Source of the DNA: an uncultured Chromatiaceae bacterium
GTDB lineage: Bacteria > Pseudomonadota > Gammaproteobacteria > Tenderiales > Tenderiaceae
DNA length: 38,317 nt
Direction of reading: 5' to 3'
Assembly: GCA_945787785.1 (NCBI GenBank)
Contig: CALZIO010000023.1
Coordinates: 1-38,317, forward strand
A program made the translations under genes and the position numbers. Every line of letters begins with the position of its first letter. The first letter of the stretch is position 1. The notes beneath the pieces are model-generated. The model searched no databases. It saw only the letters and a program-made list of their open reading frames with translations, and was not told the origin of the DNA. Shown piece after piece: positions 8,777-18,194 of this stretch.

Positions 8777-9622
8777 ATGACTGAGACACAAGACACGACT
8801 GCTACACCTCATACCACTGAAGATGCCCAGCAACAGGAAATCCCTTTTGCGCTGGTTCATGGTGAGGCGCTTACTCAGTTACCGCAGGATCTTTATATTC
8901 CACCTGATGCACTGGAAGTCTTTTTAGAAGCCTTTGAAGGGCCTCTTGATCTGCTGTTGTACATGATCAGGCGCCAGAATCTCGAAATACTAGATATACC
9001 GATTGCTGAAATTACCCGCCAGTACATGCAGTACATCGACATGATGAAAGATATGCGCTTTGAACTGGCGGCTGAATATCTGGTGATGGCGGCCATGTTG
9101 GCCGAGATCAAGTCACGTATGTTATTGCCGCGGCCAGAGAGTGCAGACGAAGATGAAGATGATCCACGTGCCGAGCTCGTGCGTCGTCTGCAAGAATATG
9201 AGCGCTATAAAAAAGCGGCTGAAGATATTGATGAATTACCGCGTGTCGGCCGTGATGTGTTTGAAACAGGCGCCAAGGCACCCGATTTAAAACTGGTTAA
9301 ACCACAGCCAGATGTTGAATTGAAAGAGATCCTGTTGGCATTCCAGGATGTGCTGCGCCGTGCAGATATGTTCTCCTCACACCATATCCAACGTGAAGCA
9401 CTGTCGGTACGTGAACGTATGACCAGCGTTTTGGCTGCGGTCAATCCGGATACATTCACCGAATTTACGCAGCTGTTTACGGTCCAGGAAGGACGTATGG
9501 GGGTAGTCGTTACATTACTGGCCATCCTTGAATTAATTAAAGAACGTCTGATTGAAATGATACAAACTGAACCCTTTGGACCTATCTACGTAAAGGCACA
9601 CCAGAATGTCCATGAAAGCTAA
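8777..9622 (+). CDS. scpA: Segregation and condensation protein A
   Basis: Kleisin subunit that bridges the SMC ATPase heads together with ScpB, compacting and segregating the chromosome. The core is recognised by LEVFLEAFEGPLDLLLYMIR, ILDIPIAEITRQYMQY and AAEYLVMAAMLAEIKSRMLL, with the C-terminal winged helix in FTEFTQLF and GVVVTLLAILELIKERL. The first 35 residues are a polar, probably disordered extension. Length 281 is normal. Only three bases separate it from trpS, and its end overlaps scpB, so translation is coupled. No smc gene is in this window. Confidence 0.95.
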   Translation: MTETQDTTATPHTTEDAQQQEIPFALVHGEALTQLPQDLYIPPDALEVFLEAFEGPLDLLLYMIRRQNLEILDIPIAEITRQYMQYIDMMKDMRFELAAEYLVMAAMLAEIKSRMLLPRPESADEDEDDPRAELVRRLQEYERYKKAAEDIDELPRVGRDVFETGAKAPDLKLVKPQPDVELKEILLAFQDVLRRADMFSSHHIQREALSVRERMTSVLAAVNPDTFTEFTQLFTVQEGRMGVVVTLLAILELIKERLIEMIQTEPFGPIYVKAHQNVHES

Positions 9623-10631
9623 TCCTGAAAAACTGAAACAGATCATCGAAGGGGCAATGCTGGCCGCGGGCCGACCACTCAGCGTTGATCATTTCCTGGC
9701 ACTGTTTTTAGATGAAGATCAACCCAGTCGTGATGAAATTCGTGAAGCACTGGAGAGTTTGCAGGCTGATTGCGAATTACGTGGCATTGAATTGAAAGAA
9801 GTCAGTAGTGGTTTTCGCTATCAAGTTAAAGCTGACCTGGCTGAATGGGTGGCACGCCTGTGGGAAGAAAAACCGGCCAGATATTCCCGTGCCGTGCTCG
9901 AAACCATGGCCTTAATCGCCTACCGCCAACCGATAACCCGCAGTGAGATTGAAGATGTACGTGGCGTCAGCGTCAGCTCTCATATCGTTAAATCATTGCT
10001 GGAAAGAGAATGGATTCGTGTCATTGGTCACCGCGATGTGCCGGGGAGACCCGCGCTTTACGCCACCACTAAAAACTTTCTTGATTATTTCGGCCTGACA
10101 AGTCTGAGTGATCTGCCGCCCCTGGCTGAATTGCGCAATATTGAAAGTATCGAACGCGAACTCGATTTTGGTGACAAAGAATCGCCTAAGCAGGGTGAGG
10201 AGCAAGCAGTCAACGAATCTGAGTCAGAACCAGACGCAGACCAAACAACGGTTCTTCCTCTCGATGTAGCAAACGCTGAAGATGTTGATCTCGAAAACGA
10301 TGTGGAAGCTGTAGATAATTCTATTGCACAAGAATCAAATATCGAAATCGCAGAGGAACCCGTTGCTGAAGAATCTGTTGAGGAGCCCAGCGAGTTGCAT
10401 ATCGAATCTGAAACAGGGCTATCTGTCGAGCCGCCCGTCATTGCAGGCGAGACCGGGGACGCAACAGCTAAGCAAGAAGAGACCCCCGTTGAAATAATTA
10501 CAGAACAGCAGATAAGTGATGAGTCTGCAGAAGATGTAGTTGCTGATTCAACTGTTGAAGAGCATGACGTTTCGGAACTGGACATCGAAACTGATGAGTT
10601 GGAAGAATCCAAGACTGAAGCCGCTGTGTAG
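9606..10631 (+). CDS. scpB: Segregation and condensation protein B with long acidic tail
   Basis: Partner of ScpA in the SMC complex. The conserved core (residues 1-185) has two winged-helix units: LKQIIEGAMLAAGRPLSVDH, AVLETMALIAYRQPITRSEI, VRGVSVSSHIVKSLLEREWI and GRPALYATTKNFLDYFGL, ending SLSDLPPL. The remaining ~155 residues are low-complexity and strongly acidic (many Glu/Asp with Val/Ala/Ser), an unstructured tail not needed by short ScpB proteins. Start codons at 9606 and 9612 are both possible; both overlap scpA by over ten bases. It is followed after seven bases by rluB, a widespread scpA-scpB-rluB order. Confidence 0.94.
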   Translation: MSMKANPEKLKQIIEGAMLAAGRPLSVDHFLALFLDEDQPSRDEIREALESLQADCELRGIELKEVSSGFRYQVKADLAEWVARLWEEKPARYSRAVLETMALIAYRQPITRSEIEDVRGVSVSSHIVKSLLEREWIRVIGHRDVPGRPALYATTKNFLDYFGLTSLSDLPPLAELRNIESIERELDFGDKESPKQGEEQAVNESESEPDADQTTVLPLDVANAEDVDLENDVEAVDNSIAQESNIEIAEEPVAEESVEEPSELHIESETGLSVEPPVIAGETGDATAKQEETPVEIITEQQISDESAEDVVADSTVEEHDVSELDIETDELEESKTEAAV

Positions 10632-10637
10632 TTCACC

Positions 10638-11486
10638 GTGATCGAGCGTATTCAAAAACTGTTGGCCTCAGCAGGTATCGCCTCACGCCGCGAAGCTGAG
10701 CGAATGATCGAGCAAGGACGTATCAGCGTGAATGGCAATATTGCCAAACTGGGTGAGAAGGCCGAACTGACCGACACGTTGCGCCTTGATGGTAAGATCA
10801 TCCGACTTAACCGCCGCCCTGAAGTCAAACATCGTATTCTTGCCTATCATAAGCCTGAAGGTCAGATCTGTACTCGTTCTGATCCCGAGGGTCGTCCAAC
10901 TATCTATCAAAAGCTGCCGCACTTACGCAGCGGCCGCTGGATTGCGGTTGGGCGTCTTGATATCAATACCAGTGGTCTGATTTTATTAACTACCGATGGT
11001 GAGTTGGCAAATCGCCTCATGCATCCGTCAGCAGAAATAGAACGAGAATATGCGGTACGCGTGCTGGGTGAAGTCAGTGATGCCATGCTGCGTCAGATGC
11101 GCAAAGGTGTTGAATTAGAAGATGGGATGGCCTCTTTCAACAGCATTCGTGATGCTGGTGGCCAGGGGGCCAACCATTGGTATCACGTAACCTTGCAAGA
11201 GGGGCGCAATCGCGAAGTTCGGCGCTTGTGGGAGTCTCAAGGAGTACGGATCAGTCGTTTATCGCGAATTCGTTTTGGCTCTATCATTTTACGGCGAGGG
11301 CTTAAATCGGGGGAATGGGATGAGTTGATGCGAACTGATATTAATCAATTACGTAAGAGTGTTGGTCTTCCCTTGGTAGAAGATATGATTGAGGATGAGA
11401 AGCCCAGTAAGCGTAGCACTCACAAAGGACGCAAAAAGCCAATCAAGGCTAAGGCCAGACAGTCAGTCTATAAAAAACGTAAATGA
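10638..11486 (+). CDS. rluB: 23S rRNA pseudouridine synthase RluB
   Basis: Isomerises U2605 (E. coli numbering) of 23S rRNA to pseudouridine. An N-terminal S4 RNA-binding domain (IQKLLASAGIASRREAERMI) precedes the RsuA-type catalytic domain with the active-site Asp in GRLDINTSGLILLTTDGEL; HILAYHKPEGQICTRSDPEG and EGRNREVRRLWESQG are further diagnostic motifs. A basic C-terminal tail (KRSTHKGRKKPIKAKAR) probably adds rRNA affinity. The start is GTG at 10638, just after the scpB stop; no alternative retains the S4 domain. The stop overlaps the next gene's start (ATGA). Confidence 0.95.
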   Translation: MIERIQKLLASAGIASRREAERMIEQGRISVNGNIAKLGEKAELTDTLRLDGKIIRLNRRPEVKHRILAYHKPEGQICTRSDPEGRPTIYQKLPHLRSGRWIAVGRLDINTSGLILLTTDGELANRLMHPSAEIEREYAVRVLGEVSDAMLRQMRKGVELEDGMASFNSIRDAGGQGANHWYHVTLQEGRNREVRRLWESQGVRISRLSRIRFGSIILRRGLKSGEWDELMRTDINQLRKSVGLPLVEDMIEDEKPSKRSTHKGRKKPIKAKARQSVYKKRK

Positions 11487-12142
11487 CATTTCTGTCAGTT
11501 TATCGAGCCTTATCTAAACAGTATGGTCCACAACACTGGTGGCCGGGTGATACGCCGTTTGAGGTGATGGTCGGCGCGGTATTGACCCAGAATACCGCCT
11601 GGAGCAATGTCGAAAAGGCAATCACTAGTCTGAAACAGGCAAAGTCGCTGACAGCTAAAAAGATTGCCGCTATGCCTGCGCCGACATTGGCTGAGCTAAT
11701 CAGGTCGGCAGGATACTTCAACGTCAAGGCCAAACGTCTGCAGAACTTTTGTAACTGGTTTTTGCAACAAGGTGGTGAGTCCGCTCTACGTCAATGGGAC
11801 GATGCTTCGTTACGCCATGGGCTGTTATCAGTCAACGGTGTTGGCCATGAGACGGCAGATGATATGATGCTCTACGCCTTTGAGCGACCGGTGTTTGTCA
11901 TTGATGCCTATACCCGGCGCTTGTTTTCACGCTTGGAGCTTGTGACGGGTGAAGAAGGGTATGAAGTTTTACGTCATTCGTTTGAAACTGAGTTGAGTAA
12001 AAAAATAATTCCAGGTGATGAACAAGTGACCTTATATAACGAGTATCATGCCTTGATTGTCATACACGCCAAGGATGTGTGCCGGAAAAAGCCTCGTTGT
12101 AGTGAGTGCTGTTTAAGGCGACAATGTCCGGCAGCAGAATAA
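11483..12142 (+). CDS. Endonuclease III-like (HhH-GPD, Fe-S) DNA glycosylase of the MagIII-like group
   Basis: Helix-hairpin-helix glycosylase-fold protein, probably a base-excision repair enzyme. The HhH is VNGVGHETADDMML and the catalytic Asp is in FVIDAYTRRLF. In endonuclease III the HhH is GVGRKTAN with a Lys that makes it an AP lyase; here the position is Glu (GHET), so a bifunctional lyase mechanism is not expected. This pattern with conserved Asp is that of 3-methyladenine glycosylase MagIII-like proteins. The C-terminal cluster motif C-x5-C-x2-C-x5-C (VCRKKPRCSEC...C) should hold a [4Fe-4S] cluster. Substrate is inferred from family resemblance only. It overlaps rluB by four bases. 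Confidence 0.85.
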   Translation: MTFLSVYRALSKQYGPQHWWPGDTPFEVMVGAVLTQNTAWSNVEKAITSLKQAKSLTAKKIAAMPAPTLAELIRSAGYFNVKAKRLQNFCNWFLQQGGESALRQWDDASLRHGLLSVNGVGHETADDMMLYAFERPVFVIDAYTRRLFSRLELVTGEEGYEVLRHSFETELSKKIIPGDEQVTLYNEYHALIVIHAKDVCRKKPRCSECCLRRQCPAAE

Positions 12143-12198
12143 CCAAACAGGAATATGTTGCGCAGATTTCTAAATTGCGCAGAATTTAATCAAAACTA

Positions 12199-13446
12199 AT
12201 GTTTAAGCCTTTAGATATTTTTGTCGGTTTGCGCTATACGCGCGCCAAGCGCCGTAATCACTTTATTTCCTTTATATCGTTTATCTCGATTGCTGGTATT
12301 GCGTTGGGGGTGACGGCATTGATTACCGTATTATCGGTAATGAACGGCTTTGAAAAAGAGTTACGCACGCGTATTCTCGGTGTGGCATCTCACATGGTAA
12401 TCAGTGGCGCCAGGCAAGGGATGGATAATTGGCAACTGTTGCCACCTCAACTTGAGCAATATCCCCAAATCATAGGTAAGGCACCCTATATTAGCGCTGA
12501 AGGGATGCTGACCGCCGGTGCCGGGGTGAGTGGTTCCATCATTCGTGGTGTATCACCAGACTTGGAACCCCAGGTGTCAACACTGCATCAAGAGATGGAG
12601 ATTGGTTCTCTGACTGATCTTAAGGCGGGCGAATTTAATATCATCCTGGGTCAGGAATTAGCCCGGCGGCTGGGTGTCAGAGTCGGGGAAAAGGTGACCT
12701 TGGTGACACCTCAAGCAAACGTGACGCCCGTTGGGATTATGCCGCGCCTGAAACGCTTTACTGTCGTAGGTGTGTTTGAAGCAGGCATGTATGAATACGA
12801 CAGCGCCCTGGCACTGATTCATCTCGAAGATGCAGCCAAACTTTTTCTCAAGCCTGGTCAGATCACGGGCCTGCGGCTTAAACTTGAAGATATGTTTGAT
12901 GCACCCTATCTGACCCAGTTGATGGTGCAGGATTTACCGCGCGGTTATGTCATTAGTGATTGGACGCGCCAGCATTCCAACTTCTTCCGCGCCGTCAAAA
13001 CAGAAAAGATGGTTATGTTTATCATTCTTACCCTGATCGTCATGGTGGCCGCCTTTAATATCGTATCCACCCTGGTTATGGTGGTGACTGATAAAAAAGC
13101 CGATATCGCTATCTTGCGCACACTGGGTGCCAGCCCAGGTCGCATTATGCGGATCTTTATGGTCCAAGGTGTGGTGATTGGAACATTTGGCACCTTGCTG
13201 GGTGTGATTGGCGGAATTACTCTGGCTTCCAATGTTGATGTTATTGTGCCTGCAATTGAGCAGGCTCTTGGCAGAAAGTTCTTGTCTCCCGATGTTTACT
13301 ACATTAGTGAACTACCCTCAGAAATGCGATTTAATGATGTGCTAACGATTAGTGTGATTGCCTTTTCTATCAGTCTGATTGCGACGCTTTATCCCGCCTG
13401 GCATGCATCCCGCACTCAACCGGCCGAGGCATTGCGTTATGAGTGA
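12199..13446 (+). CDS. lolC: Lipoprotein-releasing ABC transporter permease (LolC/LolE, possibly LolF type)
   Basis: Membrane part of the LolCDE machine, which extracts outer-membrane lipoproteins from the inner membrane and passes them to LolA. The N-terminus [20 protein letters not shown] is a hallmark, followed by the first membrane span, a ~200-residue periplasmic domain containing a Pro-rich hook ([20 protein letters not shown] with GMYEYDS), and three C-terminal spans ([19 protein letters not shown] onward; [23 protein letters not shown] end). Only this permease accompanies lolD; no second permease follows, so a homodimeric LolF-type transporter is possible. Its end overlaps lolD by eight bases. 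Confidence 0.9.
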   Translation: MFKPLDIFVGLRYTRAKRRNHFISFISFISIAGIALGVTALITVLSVMNGFEKELRTRILGVASHMVISGARQGMDNWQLLPPQLEQYPQIIGKAPYISAEGMLTAGAGVSGSIIRGVSPDLEPQVSTLHQEMEIGSLTDLKAGEFNIILGQELARRLGVRVGEKVTLVTPQANVTPVGIMPRLKRFTVVGVFEAGMYEYDSALALIHLEDAAKLFLKPGQITGLRLKLEDMFDAPYLTQLMVQDLPRGYVISDWTRQHSNFFRAVKTEKMVMFIILTLIVMVAAFNIVSTLVMVVTDKKADIAILRTLGASPGRIMRIFMVQGVVIGTFGTLLGVIGGITLASNVDVIVPAIEQALGRKFLSPDVYYISELPSEMRFNDVLTISVIAFSISLIATLYPAWHASRTQPAEALRYE

Positions 13447-14119
13447 TGTGATTCTTTCATGCCAAGGACTTTCCAAACGCTTTGTTGAGGGTGGTCTGTC
13501 TGTTGATGTATTGACCTCGATTGATCTGACTGTGAACAAAGGTGAACGCCTGGCAATCGTTGGGGCATCAGGTTCAGGTAAAAGCACTCTACTGCATTTA
13601 TTGGGTGGTCTTGATATACCAAGTCAGGGTGAGGTGCGAATCAACGATAAAAATTTTACTGGCATGAATGAAAAGCAGCGTGGTGATGTGCGTAATCAAA
13701 CACTGGGTTTTGTCTATCAGTTTCATCACTTGTTGCCCGAATTTAGCGCCCTTGAAAATGTGGCTATGCCGCTTTTAATCAGGGGTGAAAAACCGGATGC
13801 CGCTGCCGGGCAGGCGGAACAAATGTTGGATAAGGTCGGTTTGGCTCATCGAATTCGGCACAAACCAGGCGAGCTATCTGGTGGTGAACGACAACGGGCG
13901 GCAGTCGCCCGTGCTTTGGTTACGAAGCCACAATGTGTGCTTGCCGATGAGCCGACCGGAAACCTGGATCTGCATACTGCCAATAATGTCTATGGATTGA
14001 TGCTGGAGTTGAATCAGGAGCTGGGCACCAGCTTTCTGGTGGTAACGCATGACCTGTCGCTGGCGGGCCAGATGGATCGGATGTTGAAGCTAGAGGATGG
14101 GCGACTTAATCCCGCCTAA
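13439..14119 (+). CDS. lolD: Lipoprotein-releasing ABC transporter ATP-binding protein
   Basis: ATPase that powers lipoprotein extraction by the permease encoded just upstream. Walker [11 protein letters not shown]-loop in [22 protein letters not shown] signature [15 protein letters not shown], Walker [13 protein letters not shown] and switch His in LVVTHD are all present, and the FHHLLPEF segment is typical of LolD/MacB-type ATPases. The open frame runs further upstream, but [15 protein letters not shown] (ATG 13439) is the normal family start and overlaps lolC by eight bases, the usual coupling. The stop codon overlaps that of the convergent DUF2062 gene. Confidence 0.95.
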   Translation: MSDVILSCQGLSKRFVEGGLSVDVLTSIDLTVNKGERLAIVGASGSGKSTLLHLLGGLDIPSQGEVRINDKNFTGMNEKQRGDVRNQTLGFVYQFHHLLPEFSALENVAMPLLIRGEKPDAAAGQAEQMLDKVGLAHRIRHKPGELSGGERQRAAVARALVTKPQCVLADEPTGNLDLHTANNVYGLMLELNQELGTSFLVVTHDLSLAGQMDRMLKLEDGRLNPA

Positions 14120-14658
14120 GGAGACTTAGTAGCCTGTTTTCTCCGTTTGCGCCGCAGGCGTCTTCTCTTTAGGTATTGGAATATATGGAAACGCCAAAAG
14201 ATCCTTACCACCAGATAACCAGTCAGGGCTGAAGCCAGGCCCAGCAGTAAACAGCCGAATAGAAAAGGCTGCCATATATGGCCTAGCTCGGCCATAATCC
14301 ACTCAAAGGAAAGCTCAAAGGTAATATCATGCACCGGGGTGCCCAGGACCCAGCTGCCGAGCTTGTATGCGGAGTAAAACATCGGTGGCATAGTGATAGG
14401 GTTGGTAATCCACACCAGGGCCACAGAAATAGGCAGGTTGACGCGAGCGGCAATCGCAATTGCAGCTGCGATCAGCATCTGAAAAGGAACCGGGGTCCAG
14501 GCGCAAAACAGTCCTACAAAAACCCCTCCAGCGACAGAACGCCGATTCAAATGCCAGATGTTAGGGTCGTGCAGCAGGGCGCCAAAACATTTCAGGAGTT
14601 TGTGTTCCCTGAGTTTATGATGGTCAGGTAGGTAGCGTTTAATCAGCTTCCGGGGCAT
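14116..14658 (-). CDS. DUF2062 membrane protein
   Basis: Inner-membrane protein of unknown function. The DUF2062 signature is clear: [40 protein letters not shown] and a [16 protein letters not shown] segment. Two to three hydrophobic spans are predicted, and the C-terminus is a very basic helix ([13 protein letters not shown]) expected to lie in the cytoplasm. Length 180 fits the family. It is convergent with lolD, sharing a few bases at the stops (TAG on the minus strand 14116-14118, TAA on the plus strand 14117-14119). Similar genes often lie next to comEC and lolCD in gammaproteobacteria, but a functional link is unproven. Confidence 0.9.
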   Translation of the reverse strand: MPRKLIKRYLPDHHKLREHKLLKCFGALLHDPNIWHLNRRSVAGGVFVGLFCAWTPVPFQMLIAAAIAIAARVNLPISVALVWITNPITMPPMFYSAYKLGSWVLGTPVHDITFELSFEWIMAELGHIWQPFLFGCLLLGLASALTGYLVVRIFWRFHIFQYLKRRRLRRKRRKQATKSP

Positions 14659-14734
14659 ACTGTTCTTCTAATATTGTGCCCTGCACACGGGATCGTAGTT
14701 GTTCAAGTCTCTGAAATAAAATAAGAATAATCAA

Positions 14735-17062
14735 GTGCGAAGTGCAACTCTTGCCTTTCTTGCCGGTATCGTTATTTTTCAGCAACTGTCCGTTTTGCCG
14801 GACGGCCGCTGGGCCGGTCTTTTGGCCATAAGCCTACCATTATCCGTCTGGTTTAAACCACTCAAAATTCCCTGTTGGCTGCTGAATGGCTTTCTGGTGG
14901 CCCTCATTCAGGCCGCTTCAATACTGGGTACGACGCTTCCCGCTGAGCTGGAAGGGCGGGATCTTGTTATTGAAGGGGTCATCGTTTCCCTGCCTGAACA
15001 CAAGCAATTTGGTCAACGTTTTGTATTTGAGCTTGAGCGTGTTTTGAACCAGAAATTGGATAATTCCAGTGTGCCAGACAAGATACGGCTTAACTGGTAT
15101 CGCACATCTGAAATGTTACATGTGGGGCAGCGCTGGCAGCTAAAAGTAAGATTAAAACAGCCGCATGGATTTATGAATCCTGGTGGTTTTGACTATGAAG
15201 CATGGCTGTTTCGCCATGGTATTCGTGCCACGGGTTATGTGCGTCAGGGTGAAGAAAACCATTTTCTAGGAATGGATGCTGGTCCAGGTTTTTGGCTGGA
15301 TTCCTATCGAGCTGATTTGGCTATGCAGATTGATTTTGCGCTCGAGCAGAGTCAATTCAAAGGCATGATTCAGGCTCTTGCGATAGGTATGCGGCAGCAG
15401 ATTTCAGAGCAACAATGGCAGGTGCTGGTCAAAACCGGGACCAATCATTTAATGGCCATCTCGGGCCTGCACGTCGGACTCGTTGCCGGCTTGGCTTTTT
15501 TTCTTCTGCGCTGGTGTTGGGGTCGCTCATCTCGATTGTTGCTCTACTGCCCGGCAAGCAAAGCGGGAGCGCTGGCAGCCATACTGGCGGCACTGGTTTA
15601 TGCTGCCCTGGCGGGGTTCTCTATCCCGACGCAGCGGGCGCTGATCATGGTGGTAGTGTTCATGGTGTCTATTGTTTGGCAGCGACATAGACAACCGCTG
15701 GATGGCTTAATCCTGGCCCTGTTTATCGTCCTTTTGTTTGATCCCTTGGCAGTAATGGATGCGGGTTTTTGGCTATCTTTTGCAGCGGTGGCGATGATTC
15801 TGTTTGGTTTCACAGGGCGTTTGAATAAAAACTCCGGCTGGGCCAAGTGGGGCAAGGTCCATTTTCTGATCGCCATTGCCTTGCTGCCATTAACTCTGCT
15901 GCTGTTTCAAAAGGCCTCATTGATCTCACCTTTGGCGAATCTGATTGCAGTCCCTGTCGTCAGTTTGTTGGTGGTCCCACTGGTTTTAATGGGTGCGCTG
16001 TTGATAAATGTTGTGCCCGTCGTTGGCCAGGCACTTTTACAACTGGCTGATTATTGCCTGCACTGGTTATGGCCAATTTTAGACTGGCTTGCTACGTTAC
16101 CAGCGGCACAAATCTATCAGGCATTTGTCGGACCATGGGTAATAATTCCTGCTTGTATTGGCACTGTCTGGTTGTTAGCACCGCGTGGCTGGCCGGGTCG
16201 CTGGTTGGGTGGGGTTTGGTTGTTATGTGCGTTTGTGTTGCCACACCCCAAGCCACAACAGGGCGAGGCGCAATTTACCCTGCTTGATGTTGGGCAAGGT
16301 CTCGCTGCGGTGATTGAGACCCAGCACAAGACACTGGTATTTGATACGGGGCCCAAATTTAGTGATAGTTTTGATACGGGGGAGGCGGTGGTTTTGCCCT
16401 ACCTGCTCAGCCGGGGCATCAGTCAGATTGATACTCTGATTATCAGTCATGCCGATAATGACCATATTGGCGGTACTGAGAGTTTGTTGCAATTCATGCC
16501 TGCTATAAAAACACTTTCAAGCGCGCCAGATCAGTTATCTGAATTTGGCGCAGTGAAATGTGAGGCAGGGCAGGGCTGGAGCTGGGATGGGGTGGGTTTT
16601 GAAATGCTTCACCCTGACAGCCAATTTAGCAGTGATGAAAACAATAATTCCTGCGTGTTGAAGGTGAGTACCACGGCTGGTTCAATGCTGTTGACTGGTG
16701 ATATTGAAAAATATGCCGAAATTAGTCTGAGTGAACAGTTTGCAACGGAATTGCGATCGGATGTTCTGGTGGTTCCCCATCATGGCAGCAAAACCTCATC
16801 AACAGATGGTTTTATTCAAGCGGTTTCACCACGATGGGCTCTGTTTCCGGTAGGATATCGCAACCGCTATAAACTGCCGCGCCAAGAGGTCGTCGACAGA
16901 TATGAAAATTCGGGCGCCGAGGTACTGATGTCAGGTCAGCACGGGGCTATTGTGATGCGTTTTGACAGGGAAGAAATTACGCCACCACAGGGATATCGAT
17001 ATTTAAATCGTCGATATTGGACACATTTTCCTAAACAACCCTTGGTGGCGACCGAAAAATAA
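14735..17062 (+). CDS. comEC: ComEC/Rec2 DNA internalization protein
   Basis: Inner-membrane channel that moves single-stranded DNA into the cytoplasm during natural transformation. Order of parts: membrane spans near the N-terminus, the ComEC N-terminal OB-like domain (GRDLVIEGVIVSLPEHKQFG, FMNPGGFDYEAWLFRHGIRATGYV), the competence core with GTNHLMAISGLHVGLVAG and GFSIPTQRALIMV, several membrane helices and a C-terminal metallo-beta-lactamase domain (FTLLDVGQGLAAVIE, SHADNDHIGG, LLTGDIE, VVPHHGSKTSS). The metal-binding HxDxDH motif is intact. 775 residues is a full-length protein. The start is GTG; no strong RBS is seen. It precedes exbB by about 45 bases. Confidence 0.94.
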   Translation: MRSATLAFLAGIVIFQQLSVLPDGRWAGLLAISLPLSVWFKPLKIPCWLLNGFLVALIQAASILGTTLPAELEGRDLVIEGVIVSLPEHKQFGQRFVFELERVLNQKLDNSSVPDKIRLNWYRTSEMLHVGQRWQLKVRLKQPHGFMNPGGFDYEAWLFRHGIRATGYVRQGEENHFLGMDAGPGFWLDSYRADLAMQIDFALEQSQFKGMIQALAIGMRQQISEQQWQVLVKTGTNHLMAISGLHVGLVAGLAFFLLRWCWGRSSRLLLYCPASKAGALAAILAALVYAALAGFSIPTQRALIMVVVFMVSIVWQRHRQPLDGLILALFIVLLFDPLAVMDAGFWLSFAAVAMILFGFTGRLNKNSGWAKWGKVHFLIAIALLPLTLLLFQKASLISPLANLIAVPVVSLLVVPLVLMGALLINVVPVVGQALLQLADYCLHWLWPILDWLATLPAAQIYQAFVGPWVIIPACIGTVWLLAPRGWPGRWLGGVWLLCAFVLPHPKPQQGEAQFTLLDVGQGLAAVIETQHKTLVFDTGPKFSDSFDTGEAVVLPYLLSRGISQIDTLIISHADNDHIGGTESLLQFMPAIKTLSSAPDQLSEFGAVKCEAGQGWSWDGVGFEMLHPDSQFSSDENNNSCVLKVSTTAGSMLLTGDIEKYAEISLSEQFATELRSDVLVVPHHGSKTSSTDGFIQAVSPRWALFPVGYRNRYKLPRQEVVDRYENSGAEVLMSGQHGAIVMRFDREEITPPQGYRYLNRRYWTHFPKQPLVATEK

Positions 17063-17107
17063 GTATGATTAGCAAAAACATTATATCTAAGGAAGGAGCT
17101 AGCTTCA

Positions 17108-17734
17108 GTGTTTGAAATAGTAAAGTCTGGCGGTTGGTTAATGATCCCCATCGTTCTATGCTCGATTGTTGCTGTGGCAATCATCGGCGAGCGTGTTTGG
17201 GCCTTGCAGAAAAACAGGATCTGCCCAAAACACCTGTTGGCCCAGATATGGACCTGGATCAAAAATAATGAACTCGATACCTCCAAGATAAAACAACTGC
17301 AGAGCGGTTCACCGCTGGGCCGGATTTTGGCGGCAGGCCTGCTTAATCGCCACCATGATCGCGCCATCATGAAGGAAGCAATCGAAGAGACCGGACGTCA
17401 AGTGGTGGTGGAGATGGAGCGATTCCTCAATACCCTGGGGACAATTTCACTGGTCACTCCGTTGCTGGGTCTGCTGGGTACAGTTATCGGTATGATTAAA
17501 GTCTTTACAGCCATCACGGTACAGGGGGTGGGTGATGCCAACCAGTTGGCAGGCGGTATCTCTGAAGCCCTGATTACCACGGCGGCGGGGTTGGCAATCG
17601 CTATTCCCACTCTGATGTGTTATCGCTATTTTGAGCGCAAGGTGGATGAGCTGGTGATTTCGATGGAACAGGAGTCGCTAAAACTGGTTGAGGTTCTGTT
17701 AGGTCTGCGTGAGCAAGATTTAACGGAGGGCTAG
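17108..17734 (+). CDS. exbB: MotA/TolQ/ExbB proton channel family protein
   Basis: Pentameric inner-membrane proton channel subunit that converts proton motive force to work on the cell envelope, together with the ExbD-like protein that follows. Residues 1-35 include the first span (GGWLMIPIVLCSIVAVAIIGER), and the paired C-terminal spans contain LGTISLVTPLLGLLGTVIGMIKVF and GGISEALITTAAGLAIAIPT, the most conserved part of the family. The GTG start at 17108 follows AAGGAGCT in the right position. Genes of this kind between comEC and lpxK are common in gammaproteobacteria; which TonB or Tol partner they serve cannot be told here because no tonB is in the window. Confidence 0.92.
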   Translation: MFEIVKSGGWLMIPIVLCSIVAVAIIGERVWALQKNRICPKHLLAQIWTWIKNNELDTSKIKQLQSGSPLGRILAAGLLNRHHDRAIMKEAIEETGRQVVVEMERFLNTLGTISLVTPLLGLLGTVIGMIKVFTAITVQGVGDANQLAGGISEALITTAAGLAIAIPTLMCYRYFERKVDELVISMEQESLKLVEVLLGLREQDLTEG

Positions 17735-17738
17735 CAAC

Positions 17739-18158
17739 TTGAATCTGCGTAAATTTCGTCGTGAGGAGATTTCCGTCAATTTGACACCACTCATTGACGT
17801 GGTATTTCTATTGTTGATTTTCTTCATGGTGACAACGACCTTCAGAGATGAGTCTGAAATCGAAATTGACCTACCAGAAGCCTCTAATCAACCAATGGAA
17901 CAAGTCGGCAATCCTCTGGAAGTGGTGATCGACAGTGAAGGCCGTTATTACATCGATCATAACCTGGTCATCAATACTCAACTCGATACCCTGAAGCTCG
18001 CCCTGCGCAAAGCTAAGGGTGATCGTGATAATCCGCCGGTGATAATCAGCGCTGACGCCAATGCACCGCACCAGTCTGTGGTGACGGCAATGGACGCGGC
18101 CCGGCAGATTGGCTTGGTGCGAATGTCGATCGCGACGCGTAATCAAAGCAAGCAATAA
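17739..18158 (+). CDS. exbD: ExbD/TolR family biopolymer transport protein
   Basis: Single-span partner of ExbB. The transmembrane helix NLTPLIDVVFLLLIFFMVTT holds the essential proton-carrying Asp (Asp20), followed by a periplasmic domain (IEIDLPEASNQ, VVIDSEGRYYID, VIISADANAPHQSVVTAMDAA). Length 139 is normal. Translation starts at TTG 17739, supported by CGGAGGG at 17724-17730 and by conservation of the NLRKFRREEISVNLTPLID N-terminus. It follows exbB with a gap of four bases and is followed by lpxK in the same operon; msbA, which often stands in front of lpxK, is missing here. Confidence 0.94.
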   Translation: MNLRKFRREEISVNLTPLIDVVFLLLIFFMVTTTFRDESEIEIDLPEASNQPMEQVGNPLEVVIDSEGRYYIDHNLVINTQLDTLKLALRKAKGDRDNPPVIISADANAPHQSVVTAMDAARQIGLVRMSIATRNQSKQ

Positions 18159-18194
18159 TTGCGATAATTCCCTGCGCCTGATAAAACCTAGCTT

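Noticed and set aside
10085-10636. 183-codon open frame on the minus strand with Ser-rich product
   Set aside because: It lies entirely antisense to the acidic scpB tail; the Ser/Thr-rich translation is the mirror of Glu/Asp codons (GAA/GAT), and scpB is clearly the coding strand.
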